64,000 bases of DNA from Hysterangium stoloniferum (GCA_015178975.1 WHVD01000014.1:496001-560000), one strand, 5' to 3'; shown: positions 21,480-34,500, numbered from the stretch's first letter. Notes: generated from the letters alone by a model not told the origin. A program made the numbers and translations.

Positions 21480-21790
21480 AACATTTTGTAACATTAGCTT
21501 GGTTCTTCTTTGGAACGGTTGTTTTTCGTAAGGATAACGACAACCTGATTGTCACAATAAAAGAATGACGGGATTTTTTCAACGGACGAGAAATTTCTCT
21601 TAGAAAGGAACGGATCCAGCAAGCCTCTTTAGTCGCGTGTGTTGCAGCAATGAATTCGGCCTTGGGACTGGACCAAGTGACGAGTCTTTGCTTGTTCGAA
21701 CTTCAAAATACCCCATCTCCGTCAACAATGAATACGTATCGAGGAATCAAAATGGCGATTGTATGATGTCCAAACTGGATCAGGTCTGAA
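21480..21790 (-). pseudogene. copia RNase H relic downstream of SSP copy 1
   Basis: The reverse strand reads as a broken copia RNase H stretch (TEAE-type AEANSLLQH..., then FLREIS... in shifted frames). It is homologous to the better-preserved relic at 47,690-47,870. It accompanies each SSP copy of this sub-family, so it was present before the unit duplicated. Confidence 0.6.
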
Positions 21791-22112
21791 ATTGTAAAAC
21801 TTTCATACTATGTTGTAGGCATTACCTAATCCCCAAGCCAATGAAAGATGTTTCCTCAACATGTCACGAAACCGAATTTTGCAGGTTGAAGCATTCAATT
21901 ATTGTTTTGATATAGGCACCCTGTACGAATAAATTCATATTTCAGTGTGGTTTCCAAAGGAGGAGGGTTGGGTTCTGGTGGATTCTGGATCTTGACACTA
22001 GTCCAGAGATGGTTTGGAACCTGATATTGTATCCAGAAAATACTGTGTGGAGTTTCTGATCTTCAGAATTTTGCCCTGCCCTGATGCTTGTTTTGTCCTG
22101 TTCCTGGTTTAC
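21791..22112. other. boundary between SSP unit and retroelement block
   Basis: The end of homology with the 45-kb SSP unit lies near 21,960 (GCACCCTGTACGAATAAA). Beyond it the sequence becomes CpG-poor and TE-like. There is no gene. Confidence 0.45.
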
Positions 22113-22840
22113 TCAGCTCCTGATCATTTCCAGTTGTTCTGGATAGACTAATTCCCTACTAGTCACCATATTTTTGGATTCTGTTGGCTCCTGAAAATAC
22201 ACTATGTCTGCCATGGTATAATATGGATTCAAGTTTGCAATGTGTTGGCCACCTAGTACTTGGTTTTCTTTTACATATACTTTCCTAAACCATTGCTCAT
22301 AACTCCAAATTGACATTGCCTTGCTTACCCTTGTTCCCAGCATTATCCTCACCTGTTTTGGATCCCAGGCCCTTTTCTGAAATGTTTTGTTTGGGGCCTT
22401 TCCTTTCTGAGCCACTCCCTGGTTCATACCTGGCCCATACACAGAATGTCTGTCATGGAAACTAAAAATGGCATTGAAGGAGGAAATTCTTCAGATCCTT
22501 GCCAGAAAATGGTTTGGGTTCTTTGACATTAGTGCAAGATGGCTCTCTGTCCTTAAGGTTGTCATTGGCCACTTTGAGATATTCCAAGAAGTTTCTGAGA
22601 GACTTGAAGAGTAGCATGGTCAGATCTTTAGTGGGTTGTTCTGGGGGTTTGACAGGAGAATCTGGGTTTTTCTCATCATCCTCAGGATCCTTGGGAACAT
22701 TGGAAATCTCAATAAAATGACTTTCAGAGGCTGATGCTGTGGGCTGAGCTGGAGTGTCAGGCTGGGTGGTATAGAGTTGCAAAGGGGATTGAAATTGAGA
22801 TGGTCCTTCAGCAGCTTTATGTTTGGGACCTATAATGAGT
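22113..22840 (-). pseudogene. gypsy-type gag fragment at the 5' end of a minus-strand element
   Basis: The 106-codon frame 22462-22782 reads as an acidic Pro/Glu-rich Gag N-terminus ending KPFSGKDLKNFLLQCHF. It corresponds to KPFTSSNPKKLPTFLMQCRF in the gag at 30,232. The following frame (22113-22442) is not recognisable. A related LTR starts directly upstream, at 22,869. The rest of gag and pol is missing. Confidence 0.6.
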
Positions 22841-22868
22841 GAGTTGTAAGTGTGAGATCTGATATACT

Positions 22869-23600
22869 GTTAAGTGCCATGTTGGAAACCTATTCTGGGA
22901 ACTATTGGGAAATAGCTGGGAACTTGGATACTTCCAAGTAGGGTCAGGACTTGGCTTCAGCTTACCCCTATGCAAAGGCTCATGTGTCTTAATTTCAGAG
23001 GGCTGATAAGTGCTAGAGCTTACAGATAATTAGAGTTCTGAATATCAAGTGTGTGAGATTTAATGCACTAGATAATACTCAGTATTTGCATACTGTATGC
23101 CAAATAGCTAAGGTGAAGTTGACTGGAATGGCTTCTTTTTAAGCTAATTCAGAACAAAAGGAAGAGTGATAAAGTGGAAACAATAGTATGGAAAGTACTA
23201 GAATGTTTTATTACAGTGACAAAGGGAACAATAAAGAAGTAAAACAAAAAGAGGCTTTTGTTTATGTGTCATGCATGGCCCTTACTGCTATACCATAAAG
23301 GGACTGTTGTGTGCTTGCGATTCCAACAAAGTGTACAGAAAGAGAAAATGAATAAGCTAACTAAGTTGATATCAGATCTAAGGTGTAAGTACAATGCATG
23401 GAAATTAATATAGACTTTCTGGTAATTGTACTACAAATTGAGATCACAATAAGACAGATTAGGATAGGAGTTTTGAATTGGGAATATAATAAGCAAATGA
23501 ATGAATACTTGTCAACAGATAAGTTATTAAATACAGAACAAGGATGAAGTTCAGAATGAAAATACTATTCCAGGACAGAGATGACTGCTGATGTAGTGTT
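22869..23600 (-). repeat. old LTR of family E (right boundary approximate)
   Basis: It begins TGTTAAGTGCCATG, identical to the reverse complement of the end of solo LTR 24114-24697, and alignable blocks continue (GGGTCAGGACTTGGCTTCAGCTT; AATACTTGTCAACAGATAAG). Compared with the younger copy, most CG dinucleotides have become TG or CA. The outer end is not clear. Confidence 0.55.
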
Positions 23601-24113
23601 CAAGGACATTATTATTGACCCATACTGTAAGTATTCAGGCCCAATTGCAAAGAGAGACTGACTCATGTATGTATGTCTTTTAGGTCCAATGATTTCAAAA
23701 AGTATATAAAAGTATAGAATTATAAATAATTAATAAAATTTAATCACTTTAAATAATTTTCTCTGAGTTAGATCACATGCCCTAATGAATATTTAGAATT
23801 GTTGATACAGAGTAAAGTTGGGGGTGTGGTGGTGGTGAATGATATATGTATGCTATTAGAAAGGAGGCTAATACACCATTTTAAACATTAAAACTGAGTA
23901 AATCAACAGTCCCCCAGCATACATATTAAGATATTATGAAGAATAGATGAAAATTTTGTTAACATTTCAGATTTTCAGTAGTAAACTCATTGTGATAACA
24001 CTTGTGGGCCATTAATATACATATTCTGTGCTAGGCTATGTAGTTCTGTACAGTAGCTTAGTAATATCAACACTTTTTGCTCATGTCCATGATGTACCAA
24101 CATACAGTATACC

Positions 24114-24697
24114 TGTTACGACCCGTTCCCGGATGTTTCAATATCCAACTTCCGGTCTTCCATTCCCAACTTCTGATCCCCGACTTCCGACTTTGACCTC
24201 CGACTACGGAACATCATAGTTACCGTATCATCTGCATTCTTCCCTTGTTCCGCATTTGGTAATTTGTCCGTTGACAAGTATTCACTCGTTTGTTTGTTAT
24301 ATTCCTGTCTCGGAATATTGTCTTCCTAATATGTCTTATTGTATTTCCGTTTTAAGAATACTTCCGTTTCCGTCTTATTATGGTCTCAGTTTGTAGTACA
24401 ATAACGAGTAGACTTATATTAGTTTCCGCGAATTTGTACTTTACTTTAGATCTGATATCGACTTAGTTTCTTATTCCTCCTCCCGTCTTTCTGTACGCTC
24501 GATATTCGGAACTCTTCGGAACTCTGAATATCCATATCTTCTGTCGTTAGTTCACTTCCGAAATTAAGGACATTGAGCGTTTGCGTAGAGGCGCAGCACA
24601 TAAGCTGAAGCCGACGTCCTGACCCTATCCACAAGTTTCCGACTTCCCGGTGACTTCCCGATAGTTCCGGAATAAGTTCCCGACATGGCACTTAACA
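24114..24697 (+). mobile_element. solo LTR, family E
   Basis: 584 bp, TGTTACGACCC...CACTTAACA, flanked by perfect 5-bp TSDs ATACC (24109-24113 and 24698-24702). It retains many CpG sites within CpG-poor surroundings, so it inserted later than its host element. It contains the GCAGCACATAAGCTGAAGCC module shared with families A and B. Confidence 0.88.
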
Positions 24698-24803
24698 ATA
24701 CCCCCCCTTTGTGTCAACAGTTATTGGCCCTGCAGACTTATCATTTGGACCCATCACCATGCATTTTTGTTCCTTCAAGTAGTTACTTGTTGTATCCTTT
24801 TAG

Positions 24804-25010
24804 GTGGCCATATATAAGGGCATAGAAGCTGCAGTATTCACACAGGAAGGGCTCCAGGGCAATCCAGTGAACTTGCAGGAGTGGGCAGCCATATTTAAGG
24901 GCTTAGAAGCTGCAGTAGTCACACAGAAAGGGCTCTGGGATGGTACATCTGACTCTTCAGTTCGTAGATTCTCATGGGAAGGGCTCCACGGTATCTGTTT
25001 TGGTGTGTTT
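24804..25010 (+). repeat. tandem-duplicated segment inside the gag-only element
   Basis: A unit of about 90 bp occurs twice (GGCCATATATAAGGGCATAGAAGCTGCAG and GCAGCCATATTTAAGGGCTTAGAAGCTGCAG), giving a 69-codon open frame with two repeats. It lies between the LTR and gag. Confidence 0.6.
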
Positions 25011-25184
25011 TAAACACTGAAAGTGTACTGACTTTATTGTCTGGCACTAGGCTTTTTTAGCCACATTTTCTATTTTCATTCTTCACTATTCTAAATCGGC
25101 ATTGACCACTTATCCAAAATAGGAAATGAGAACCACTTCCAAAAATCAGCTGAGGAGAACTATAGCACATAGTGCATCATCTAC

Positions 25185-25989
25185 ATGAATGCACTCCTCA
25201 CATGCAAGGATGTGTGGGACATCATCAACAGTTTGGAAAATCAACCACCTGGTTCACCCTCCTCAAAATTGGTCTGTGTATTCATTAAAAGACAACAACA
25301 ACTCACACAAGCTGAACTCATCCTTGGCATTGAACCAGAGCAAATACCTCACTCCATGAAAATGATCCTGCTATGTATCTCTTGGGAAAATATGTGCCAA
25401 GTACACATCATTTGTGGATTTATGTCTCATTTTGCTGTTTGCTGCCACTTCCTGCCCATGAAAAAGGATAACTCACAGAGCATGCAGCTATGGATTGCCA
25501 CTGTGAAACATGCCTCACAACACCTCAGCCATGCAATCAGCCCTCCATCAGTTAACATGGATACCACCTTCCATCATTGGCTTAAAATCTGTGAAGAAGA
25601 AGAGATGATCCTGGTGCTCACCAATGGCCTTGATGACTCATATGACAAGTTTGTCATCAGCTTGGATTCCATTCCACCTGAACAACTCACCCTTGAATAC
25701 ATCATCAATTGCCTACTGAATGAAGAGTCATGCCAGCTTTGTCCTTGCACATTATCTATTACCAGTAACAACATTGAAACCCAAGCTTTTTCAGCTACCT
25801 GAGGCCACACAGTTAAGTGTCCCCCTAATGTTCAATGTTTTAATTGTGGTGGATGAGGTCATTATGGGACCAACTGTCCCAGCTCTAATACTTACTCCAA
25901 TGCAAACATTGCTGACTCCCATGGTATCAATGGAACCAGCAACACTGCAGATTATGGAGTATATACTGTATGTATCACAGAACTACTGA
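25185..25989 (+). pseudogene. copia-type gag with zinc knuckle, interrupted
   Basis: 205 codons of UBN2-like Gag (WDIINSLENQPPGSPSSKLV..., LTNGLDDSYDKFVISLDSIP, LTLEYIINCLLNEE) end at a stop at 25,800. The same region continues with a zinc knuckle CFNCGG-stop-GHYGTNC, where a TGA occupies a position usually filled by a sense codon, possibly from CGA. The frame runs on to about 25,989, just before the 3' LTR. Confidence 0.75.
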
Positions 25990-26699
25990 CTTGGTGTTCT
26001 AAGGAGTGTTAACATTTTAGATTTTCAGTAGTAATCTCACCATGATGACACTTGTGGGTCACCAATATAGGCTATGTGTAGTTCTGTACAGTAGCTTAGT
26101 AATATCAACACTTTTATAGAAATAAACAGGGTAAAAGTGTATAATATATGTATAAGCCTTAGTTGGGACCATTAGGTGAGCAACTATGTAAGCTAACTAC
26201 CTATAATACATATATAACTACATGTAGATTAGTATAGGTATATTGTGATAATTATAGTATCACTACTTACACCTTAGTTGGGACCATTAGGTGAGCAACT
26301 AAGGCGATGAAAACTTCTCTTTAAGTATATATATACTTTGGCAACACATTGCCAAGTTAACCTTCTCCCCCTGTCTTCTAAGCAGTCAATGGTGTTATTC
26401 CAACATATGTCCATGGTATACTGACATATACCCCCCCCCCTTTGCATCAACAAAGTTATATCTATTTAGGCTAGTCTAATGTGTTTTTGATGGCATCTTG
26501 AAGTATTCATGGGAGTCATGACACCCTGTGCTGCACTTTCCCATGGCCCATCAGAGTGTCAATTGGAGTAGGAACTAGTTGTTGTATCCATCTTAATGGA
26601 TTCGGACTCATACATTGTCTATTGTGAAGAGACCTTTCCTCCCTCTGAAGCTCTTCTAAATATTCCTGTGGCAGATACCTCTTGATATTCAATGAAGCC

Positions 26700-27245
26700 T
26701 TTGAAATGGATCTAATATACATATAATGGCTGCCATTGTTGGCTGTGAAGGTGAGTTGGCTGCATATACTGAAGATGAAAATGATAATGAAGGACAGACT
26801 GATGTCCCTGTTAACTTGGAGGATATGGCCCCTCAATACTGAATATTGTGTTTTATTCCCAAAGGCCCTGTTAGTTTCGTTGACATTGATGGCTTAAATC
26901 ATCTGAAGTCATCACAAGTCACTACACCAAGTGGAGTAGGGTTTAGAGATCATATTGTGGAGAGGGATGGAAGCAGCATTGTTAATGGATTAGAGGAAGC
27001 ATTTTGCAATGGATGCCATCTTATCCCTTATTCAAAGGGAAATGAGGTGTGCTAATTGTTCACTCACAGAATCTTCTACACATTGACAACATACAGTCAT
27101 TCAATCTCTTTGCTTTTGGAGAACTATTGTGGAGGATCCAGAAATTGTTGATATTAACAACATTCAAAATGGGATTCTTGTGGATCCTGATGTTCACCAT
27201 TTCTTCGGTCTCTCCCATTTGGCTGTCTTACATGTAAGTTTAGGG
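26700..27245 (+). pseudogene. broken HNH-endonuclease-domain ORF
   Basis: In shifting frames the sequence gives FRDHIVERDGSSIVNGLEEA, FCNGCHLIPYSKGNE, and then IVDINNIQNGILVDPDVHHFFG with VAVLH-like LAVLHV. From memory this follows the fungal HNH (HNH_2-type) pattern R-D-x-I-V-x-R-D-G ... H-x(2-3)-P-x-S-K-G-D-E ... I-D-x-I-x-N-G-x(3)-x-x-H. The usual Cys of the C-V-V-T-G motif is lost. Stops at 27,053 and frame changes show it is dead. Related ORFs are abundant in basidiomycete genomes. Confidence 0.6.
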
Positions 27246-27376
27246 AGGTTCAACTGTTTTGTTGAAATATTCACTGGCTGTAGACTCCTAATTTTGCTCT
27301 TTGTATGGATGAAGTCTTACCGAATTCAACATATCAGAACCCATCCTTCTGTTTTACCCCACATTTCTTTGTGCCT

Positions 27377-28194
27377 TGTTAGGGTACGTACATGGCGGGT
27401 TTCTGGAGAAACCTGCAGAATATCCAGTAGGACTTGGCTTCAGCTTACATATAGGCTGCACCCTTGCGAGATCGTGTTGTCCAATTTCAGACAGGCAGAT
27501 GGGAATCCTGGGAAGTTCAGGTGAGGTTCGTGGGTCGAGGGGTCGTAGGTCAGAGGTTGTGGGTTGAGAGGTCAGGAGTCGAGATAAATAATAAGAGAGA
27601 TAGATGCGCTGGAGCCCGTGGGCTCTGACTAGCATGAGTGGTGTAATTCAAGTAGGAGTTTAGAGCAGAAAATGTATTAGATTACTGGGGGGAATCTAAG
27701 CTGATTTTCTGACTGGATTGTATGTACAACATCTGCCAGACTATATAGACCATGGAATGAATGACATACCAAATCCAGTAATAATGAAACAAAACTAGCA
27801 AAACATGAAATGGGAATAGTAAACACCAAATTTGGTGTTAGGAATGGGATGGAACAGAGTGGAGTCCGAATCGTGACAAATAATAAACCATAATGGGAAA
27901 CAGAGCAGGAGTGGAGTCTGAATCGTGACAGGTCATTTGACTAAAATGGGAATGGGGCTCAGTTAGAGGGATGATGGGTTTTCCGAGCGGGGTCCGGTGA
28001 CTGATGCGTGGGACGAGGTCAGACATAGACAGGGACAGAGTGGTGACTGATACACAATGTAACAAAAGTTGAATGTAGACAAGTTTGATGTACGGAGTCT
28101 GGTGGGAATTCCGGTAAACTGACAATTGGTGTGTATAGGGTGCGGGTGCATATAAGTTAGTGCCTGGAGTCTGGTGGGAATTCCAGTCGTAACA
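27377..28194 (-). mobile_element. solo LTR, family B
   Basis: 818 bp with TSD TGCCT on both sides (27372-27376 and 28195-28199). The minus-strand reading starts TGTTACGACTGGAATTCC and ends GTACCCTAACA. It is homologous, in opposite orientation, to 29279-30111. Internal repeats of the GGAATTCCxGCTGGACTCC motif occur at both ends of the family. Confidence 0.9.
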
Positions 28195-28199
28195 TGCCT

Positions 28200-28610
28200 A
28201 ATCCTTCCGATGCCACATTAGTGAAGATAAAGTTGTATCTGTGAGATTTTTGCTACCCAGTGGAGATGGTCAATGAATGACCAAAAAACTGGCCACTGGC
28301 CTTTTTATGGGATTTTATTTATGATGTCATTATCATCAAGAAATATGGAAATTGGAGTGCTGTCAACATTGTGAGTGTTGCATCAAAGATGAAGCTCTAT
28401 CTGGATGGCATTCAAACAGCCACCCAGTGAGCAAAGGAAAACCTTGAGTGCAACATGTGGGAAAGTAAATGGAGGAAAGAGGTGCAGGATGGTGTGAGGG
28501 ATGAAAGAGCAGGTTGACAGGGAGGGGTTCAGCAGCTCAGCTTCTCTGATGCAGCTGACATAGTCTTCTGTCTGTAGATGAATTCTCTTTTTGGGCAGTC
28601 TGGACAGGAT
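28200..28610. other. unassigned sequence between solo LTR B and the gypsy element
   Basis: No ORF is recognised. A minus-strand frame at 28383-28634 gives a 83-aa peptide of no recognisable family. The last five bases before 28616 (GTGTG) are the left TSD of the gypsy element. Confidence 0.3.
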
Positions 28611-28615
28611 GTGTG

Positions 28616-30194
28616 TGTTACGACTGTGTCGCAACCCGACAGTCCCCGAGGATATTGCTGCCTATCGACATTTCAAGTTATTGTTCAAGTCATCGCATCG
28701 GAAACTGTCAGTCTCCCAACGCTGACATATGCTTTTGCAGCAATTAAACTCCGTTTATGCCCCCATCAAAATATACTCGTACTATCTGGTTAAACTCTGA
28801 TACATCCCTTTTTATTATGATGATCCATTCTATTCTATGTTTCACATATGTCTATATATACTTGTAACCCTCGGACTATTTCCTTCTCTCGTAATCCCGT
28901 TCTCAGTTATTTCACGGCCTCCAAACAAATCGTAACCTTCCTGTTCCTAGTCAAGCTTATTGTCAATAATGTTTTCCACTCTTCTCCTAGTTAGTATTTT
29001 CTAGATGCCGAATACTTGTATATGAACCTGCTGTAGTTGTAGTTACTAGGCAATCAGAATTTCGACTCAGAATACCCTCATACATCTCTAGAAGTCTCAT
29101 ACTAAGTATTCCACCCTCTGCCTTCACATGCACTCGCCCACTCTCGGTCCCCAACCCCTTGGCCTGACACTTGACTTATCCTTCGGTCCCGATCAGTAAC
29201 TCGCCAAGAGGTACTCGTTAGGACTAGTCTTCACCCGTCCGAAATTTAAGGACACCTGATGGATATTTGTGAGGGCACTGTTATGACCGGAATTCCCGCT
29301 GGACTCCAGGCACTAACTTATACGCACCTGCACCCTATACTCACCAATTGTCAGTTTACCGGAATTCCTGCTGGACTCCATACATCAGACTTGTCCACGT
29401 TCAACTTCATTATGTCGTGTATCAGTCACCGGAATAACCACCAGACTCCGTCCCTGTCTATGTATGTCTGACTCTGTCCCATGCATCAGTCACTGGACCC
29501 CACTCGGAAAACCCGTCATCTCTCTAACAGAGCCCCATTCCCATTTTAGTCAAATGACCTGTCACGATTCAGACTCCACTCCCGCTCCATTTCCCATTAT
29601 GGTTTATGATTTGTCATGATTTGGACTCCACTCCGTTCCGTCCCGTCCCGTTCCTAACACCAAATTTGGTGTTTACTATTCTCGTTTTATGTTTTGCTAG
29701 TTTCATTTCATCAATACTGGATTTGGTATATTATTCATTCCATGGTCTATATAGTCTGGCAGATATTGTACATACAATCCAGTCAGAAAATTGGCTTAGA
29801 TTCCCCTCAGTAATCTAATACATTTTCTGCTCTAAACTCCTCCTTGAATTACACCACTCACGCTAGTCAGAGCCCACGGGCTCTGACACATCTATCTCTC
29901 TTATTTATCTTGACTCCTGACCTCTCGACCCACGACCTCCGACCTATGACCCCTCGACCCACGAACCCTGCCCAGACTCCCTGGGATTCCCGTCTGCCTG
30001 TCTGAAATTGGACAACACGATCTCACGAGGGTGTGGCCTATAAGCTGAAGCCAAGTCCTACTGGATATCCCATGGGTTTCTCCAGAAACCCGCCGTGTAT
30101 GTACCCTAACAGGTGCAGCATATAAGCTGAAGCCAAGTCCTTCCGATTGGTCCCCATCGGCCTACTGACATTAGTCAGTTTTCAGTTCTTAACA
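28616..30194 (+). repeat. 5' LTR of gypsy family A, split by solo LTR B
   Basis: Starts TGTTACGACTGTGTCGCAACC and ends TTCAGTTCTTAACA. Host sequence occupies 28616-29278 and 30112-30194. It matches the 3' LTR with frequent CG to TG/CA differences. Confidence 0.9.
29279..30111 (+). mobile_element. solo LTR, family B, nested in the gypsy 5' LTR
   Basis: 833 bp, TGTTATGACCGGAATTCC...GTACCCTAACA, inserted in the GAGGGCAC/GTGCAGC segment of LTR A. The flanks GGCAC and GGTGC fit a TSD that has since acquired two transitions. The uninterrupted sequence is seen at 40,220-40,240. Confidence 0.85.
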
Positions 30195-30231
30195 GTATAT
30201 TCTGATTTCACACTCACACTTTCCATTAATC

Positions 30232-31538
30232 ATGCCTCTGAGAAAAAAAGATGCCAAGCCAAGTGGCGAAGCAGAATCTTCCACTCTCAAGTCTTCATTC
30301 CTGTATACACCCCGAGCTACTCTGAGAACCCCACAACCAGAAACCTCCAAAGAATCCTGCTTCATGGAAATTACTGGTGATGCTGAAGAAGTTACTGAAG
30401 CAACTGAACCTGAAGCACCTGAAGAGGTCAACAATCAATCAGCTCCAGGACCCAAACCCGAGGATGGCGACCAACCCATACCTCAGACTAGTGGTCCTAA
30501 GAGGTCTGCAAAACAAAAACCAGATTTCGATCCCAACAAGACATGGGAATTGTTCTCAGGTATCCTAGGATCCCTTAATGACTTCCTTAAAAACAATACC
30601 AAGGAAAAAGAACCTGGGCAAACCCAAGTCAACAAACCCAAACCATTTACCAGCTCAAACCCGAAGAAATTGCCGACATTTCTTATGCAATGTCGCTTCA
30701 ACTTTTGGGACCACCCGACTGCTTTTGCAATGGATGACCGAAAGGTAAACTTCACACTCTCGTAGCTCAAGGATTTTGCAGCAGCCTGGTTTGAACCCAC
30801 ATTCTCCGGCCTCACCTCTGAAGATCCTGATTGGCATCACGATTGGGATGCCTTTGTTGAGGAACTCGAAACAAACTTCAGTCCCTACAACCAAACCAGC
30901 GATGCTGAAACCACGCTTTCTAATCTCAAAATGAAAGACACTCAGCGCATCACCAACTACATCATCCAGTTCAACAACCTTGCCATGTGTTGCAACTGGG
31001 GTGATTCGGCCCTCTGTTACCAGTTTTACTTCGGCCTCCCATCTCACCTCAAAGACAAAGTTTCCAAAGGAGAGACTGGCAAACCGAAGACTCTCCCCTC
31101 ATGCATCTAAAGGCCCAAAACACGGATGCCCAATACTGGGAACGATGTTCAGAAATCAGTCGTGAAAACCCATTGGACAAAAAATCATCAGACAATAAGA
31201 ATGCCAACAAGTCTGGTAATCAAAACACCAGCAATAGTAGCAACTTGAACTCCAATAAGAAGTCCAATAACAAGGGTTCTAACGACAAAAAAGGCAAGGG
31301 CAAACAGTCAAATAAGTCTCAAGATAAAGACAAACCCAACTTAACTGGCAAACTCGGCTCCGATGGCAAGCTCCTACCACAGGAAAAGCAATGCCGAATG
31401 GACAACAACCTTTATTTGTTGTGCACAGATCCCGGACACCAAGTCGCCACATGCCTGAAGGCCACAAAAGCCCAATTGGCCAATACGGCCACGACTTCAC
31501 AACCAGCTAAGCCAGCTGCCGAGTCAAAAAAAGATTAA
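30232..31538 (+). pseudogene. gypsy gag, interrupted
   Basis: The ATG at 30232 lies 37 nt after the LTR. The frame encodes an acidic N-terminus, then PNKTWELFSGILGSLNDFL and KPFTSSNPKKLPTFLMQCRF, and stops at a TAG (30763-30765). It reopens as AAAWFEPTFSGL...NLKMKDTQRITNYIIQFNNLA (capsid region), stops again near 31,108, and continues as a Lys/Asn/Ser-rich nucleocapsid. The final zinc-knuckle remnant, LYLLCTDPGHQVATC, has lost its first cysteine. Confidence 0.85.
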
Positions 31539-34500
31539 GCAACTCTCTGGATTCCGTGCGGTTGGAGAGTTGTGTTAAATCTCCCCACACGCCGAAAAAT
31601 TGTCATCTTAATGCATCCACCCTGTATGATCCCAATTCCTTGTTCATAAATCTTACTTTGGAACCCTTCGGGAGTCTTACTTTTTGAGCTCTCATAGATT
31701 CAGGTTCAACCCATTGTTTTATAGATATAAGTTTTTCCCGAAAAAATCAGTTAAAAACCTATGCAATAGATCTGATTCCACTCTGACTCTTCAATGGTAC
31801 CTCAAACTCTGTAATCTCGCAAGCCTGCAAACTCCGACTTTGGTTCACATGTGGAACCTTTCAGACAGTTACGGTTTTTGTAACACAGTTGGACTCGAGC
31901 TGTTCCATGGTTCTAGGACATAACTGGCTCACCTGCTACAATCTGTTGATTGATTGGGTATTGGGCAGTATCCATTTCTGAACTCCATTGGCACCTGATA
32001 CAACTGGTCCGTTTCCACCTGTTTTGGAAAATATGGCCTCTATGGCACCTCTGGCCCTCGTGGCAAATCTGAGCTCAGCCTCCCATCTCTCTAATAAACA
32101 CCACAGCTTTTATGAGAGCCATCAAGTTGGAAGGCTCCCGAGCATTTACAGTCAACCTTAAAGTTGACAAAGTCACTGGTCACTTCACATCCCTGGTGGC
32201 TGAACCAATCGCAGATTTGGAAGGTGTTCCAGAAAAATACCACAAATTTGCAGATGTCTTCAGTAAACACAAAGCTGATTGACTTGCCCCTCACAGGCCT
32301 TATGATTTGAAAATTGATATTGAAGAAGGTTCACATCCACCCTTAGGCCCAGTTTATCCTCTCTCGCAGTCTGAATTATTGGCTATCCGAGATTTCTTGG
32401 ATGCACACTTGGCTATAGGTTTTATCTGACCCTCAAAGTCTCCTTATGGAGCCCCTGTCCTATTTGTTTGGAAAAAAGACAGTTCCCTTCAGCTTTGCAT
32501 TGACTTTTGAGGACTAAATGCAATCACTTGAAAAGATAAGTACCCATTATCACTAATCTCCAATTTACTCGATGCCCCTTGGAAGGCCCGAATCTATACA
32601 AAGATAGATCTCAAACATGCCTATCATTTGGTTTGGATCGCTGAAGGCGACGAATGGAAAATGGCTTTTCGCACTCACTATGGCTGCTTTGAATGGTTAG
32701 TGATGCCTTTCAGCCTCACCAACGCTCTGTCAGTCTTTCAATGTTTTATCAATGACGTCTTTTCCAACCTCCTCAACGTCTTTGTCATTGTGTACTTAGA
32801 TGACATCCTCATATTCTCCGAAGATCCTACATTTCATGACGAACATGTCCATGAAGTCCTCCAAAGACTCTGAAAACATGGTCTTTTTGCAAATGGTAAA
32901 AAACTTTCTTTTGATGTCAACACGGTTGAATATTTAGGTTTCATGATGGGACCTGACAGTCTCTGCATGGATGACTCTAAAATTCAAGTCATTCAAGATT
33001 GGCTGGAACCCTGAAAGGTTAAGGATATTCAGTCCTTTTTAGGCTTTGCCAACTTTTATCATCGTTTCATTCACAACTACTCAAAAATTACCGTTCCACT
33101 CACTCATCTTACTCACAAAGACACCCTTTGGAATTTCTCTGAAGAGTGCCAAATGGCATTCTGAGAATTGAAAAGTGCATTTACATCTACTCCTATTTTG
33201 TTGCACTGGAAGCCCGATGTTCAACTCATTGTGGAAACTGATGCCTTGGATTATGCGCTCACTGCGATATTGTCCATTCTGGATACTGACGGTGAAGTCC
33301 ACCCAGTAGCTTTTTTGTCTCACACTTTTTCAGCACCTGAACTCAACTATGATGTTCATGATAAAGAACTACTTGCAATATTTGAAGCTTTCAAAACATG
33401 GTGACATTATTTGGAAGGATTGGCTCATCTGATAGATGTTATAACTGACCACAAAAATTTGGTTTACTTTCAACCACAAAACTACTCACCCGTCGGCAAG
33501 CCCAATGGTCCAAATACCTCTCCACTTTCAATATGGTAATCTGCTTCCATCCTGGCTGTCTTGGTGGAAAACCCAATGCTATGACTAGATGATGGGACAT
33601 CTATCCTAAAGAGGGGAGTAGCAACTATGCCACAGTTAATCTGCATAATTTTAAGCCTATGTTTTCATCCAAACAACTGTCCGTGTCTATCTGAGCTACT
33701 TACCTCATTCATTTAGTCTTGTGAAGTGTTATTCTTATGGATACTGAAAAGTTACATCAAGATATACTATCGGCAATTCCATTAGACCCAGTCACCAAAG
33801 CACACCTCGATAACCCGTCTGACCCCAATCAACCCCGATGGTCACTAGACTAACAAGGGCATTTATGTACCGGATTCCGACACCCTTCGGCTGTGAATCT
33901 TACAACATAAGCATGATCACCCAATCTCAGGACATTTCGGCCTCAATAAAACTCTTTTGCTCATTAGAAGAGAATATACATGGCCCAGCATCCAAGATTT
34001 CGTTAAGCACTATTGCAAATCTTGTAAAATGTGTTTACACTCTAAATCACAGTGACACAAACCATATGGCCTACTCAAACAATTACCGAAACTGGAAAAA
34101 CCCTGGAACTCGATTTCTATGGATTTCATCGAGCACCTACTGGCATCCAAAGGTCATACAGCAATCCTAGTTGTTGTGGATTGGCTCACAAAGCAAAGTA
34201 TTTTCATTCCAACATATGACACAATAACATCTGTACAGTTAGCTGAATTATTCGTCACCCATGTATTTTCCAAGCATAGTGTTCCATCGCATGTCACATC
34301 CGATCACAGATCTGAGTTTGTCTCTCATTTCTTTAGGTCACTCGGAAAAGCACTAGACATGAAATTACACTTCACTTCGGGCTATCACCTGGAAGGTGAC
34401 GGCCAAACCGAATGCATGAATCAAACTTTGGAACAGTACATTTGTGTCTATTGTAACTATCAACAAGATAATTGGAAATTGTGATGTATTAGCCTTACTT

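Larger units (their letters stand above)
23957..26452 (+). mobile_element. gag-only copia-type element (internally deleted), carrying a nested solo LTR
   Basis: Direct repeats starting TGTTAACATTT at 23957-24719 and 26007-26452 share CAGATTTTCAGTAGTAA-type and GTAGTTCTGTACAGTAGC blocks and both end in CCTTTGYRTCAACA. The flanks AATTT and AAGTT look like a TSD with one change. The interior holds a copia-type gag but no protease, integrase or RT. The left LTR is split by solo LTR E (24114-24697) and lacks a 280-bp middle part present in the right LTR. Confidence 0.65.
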
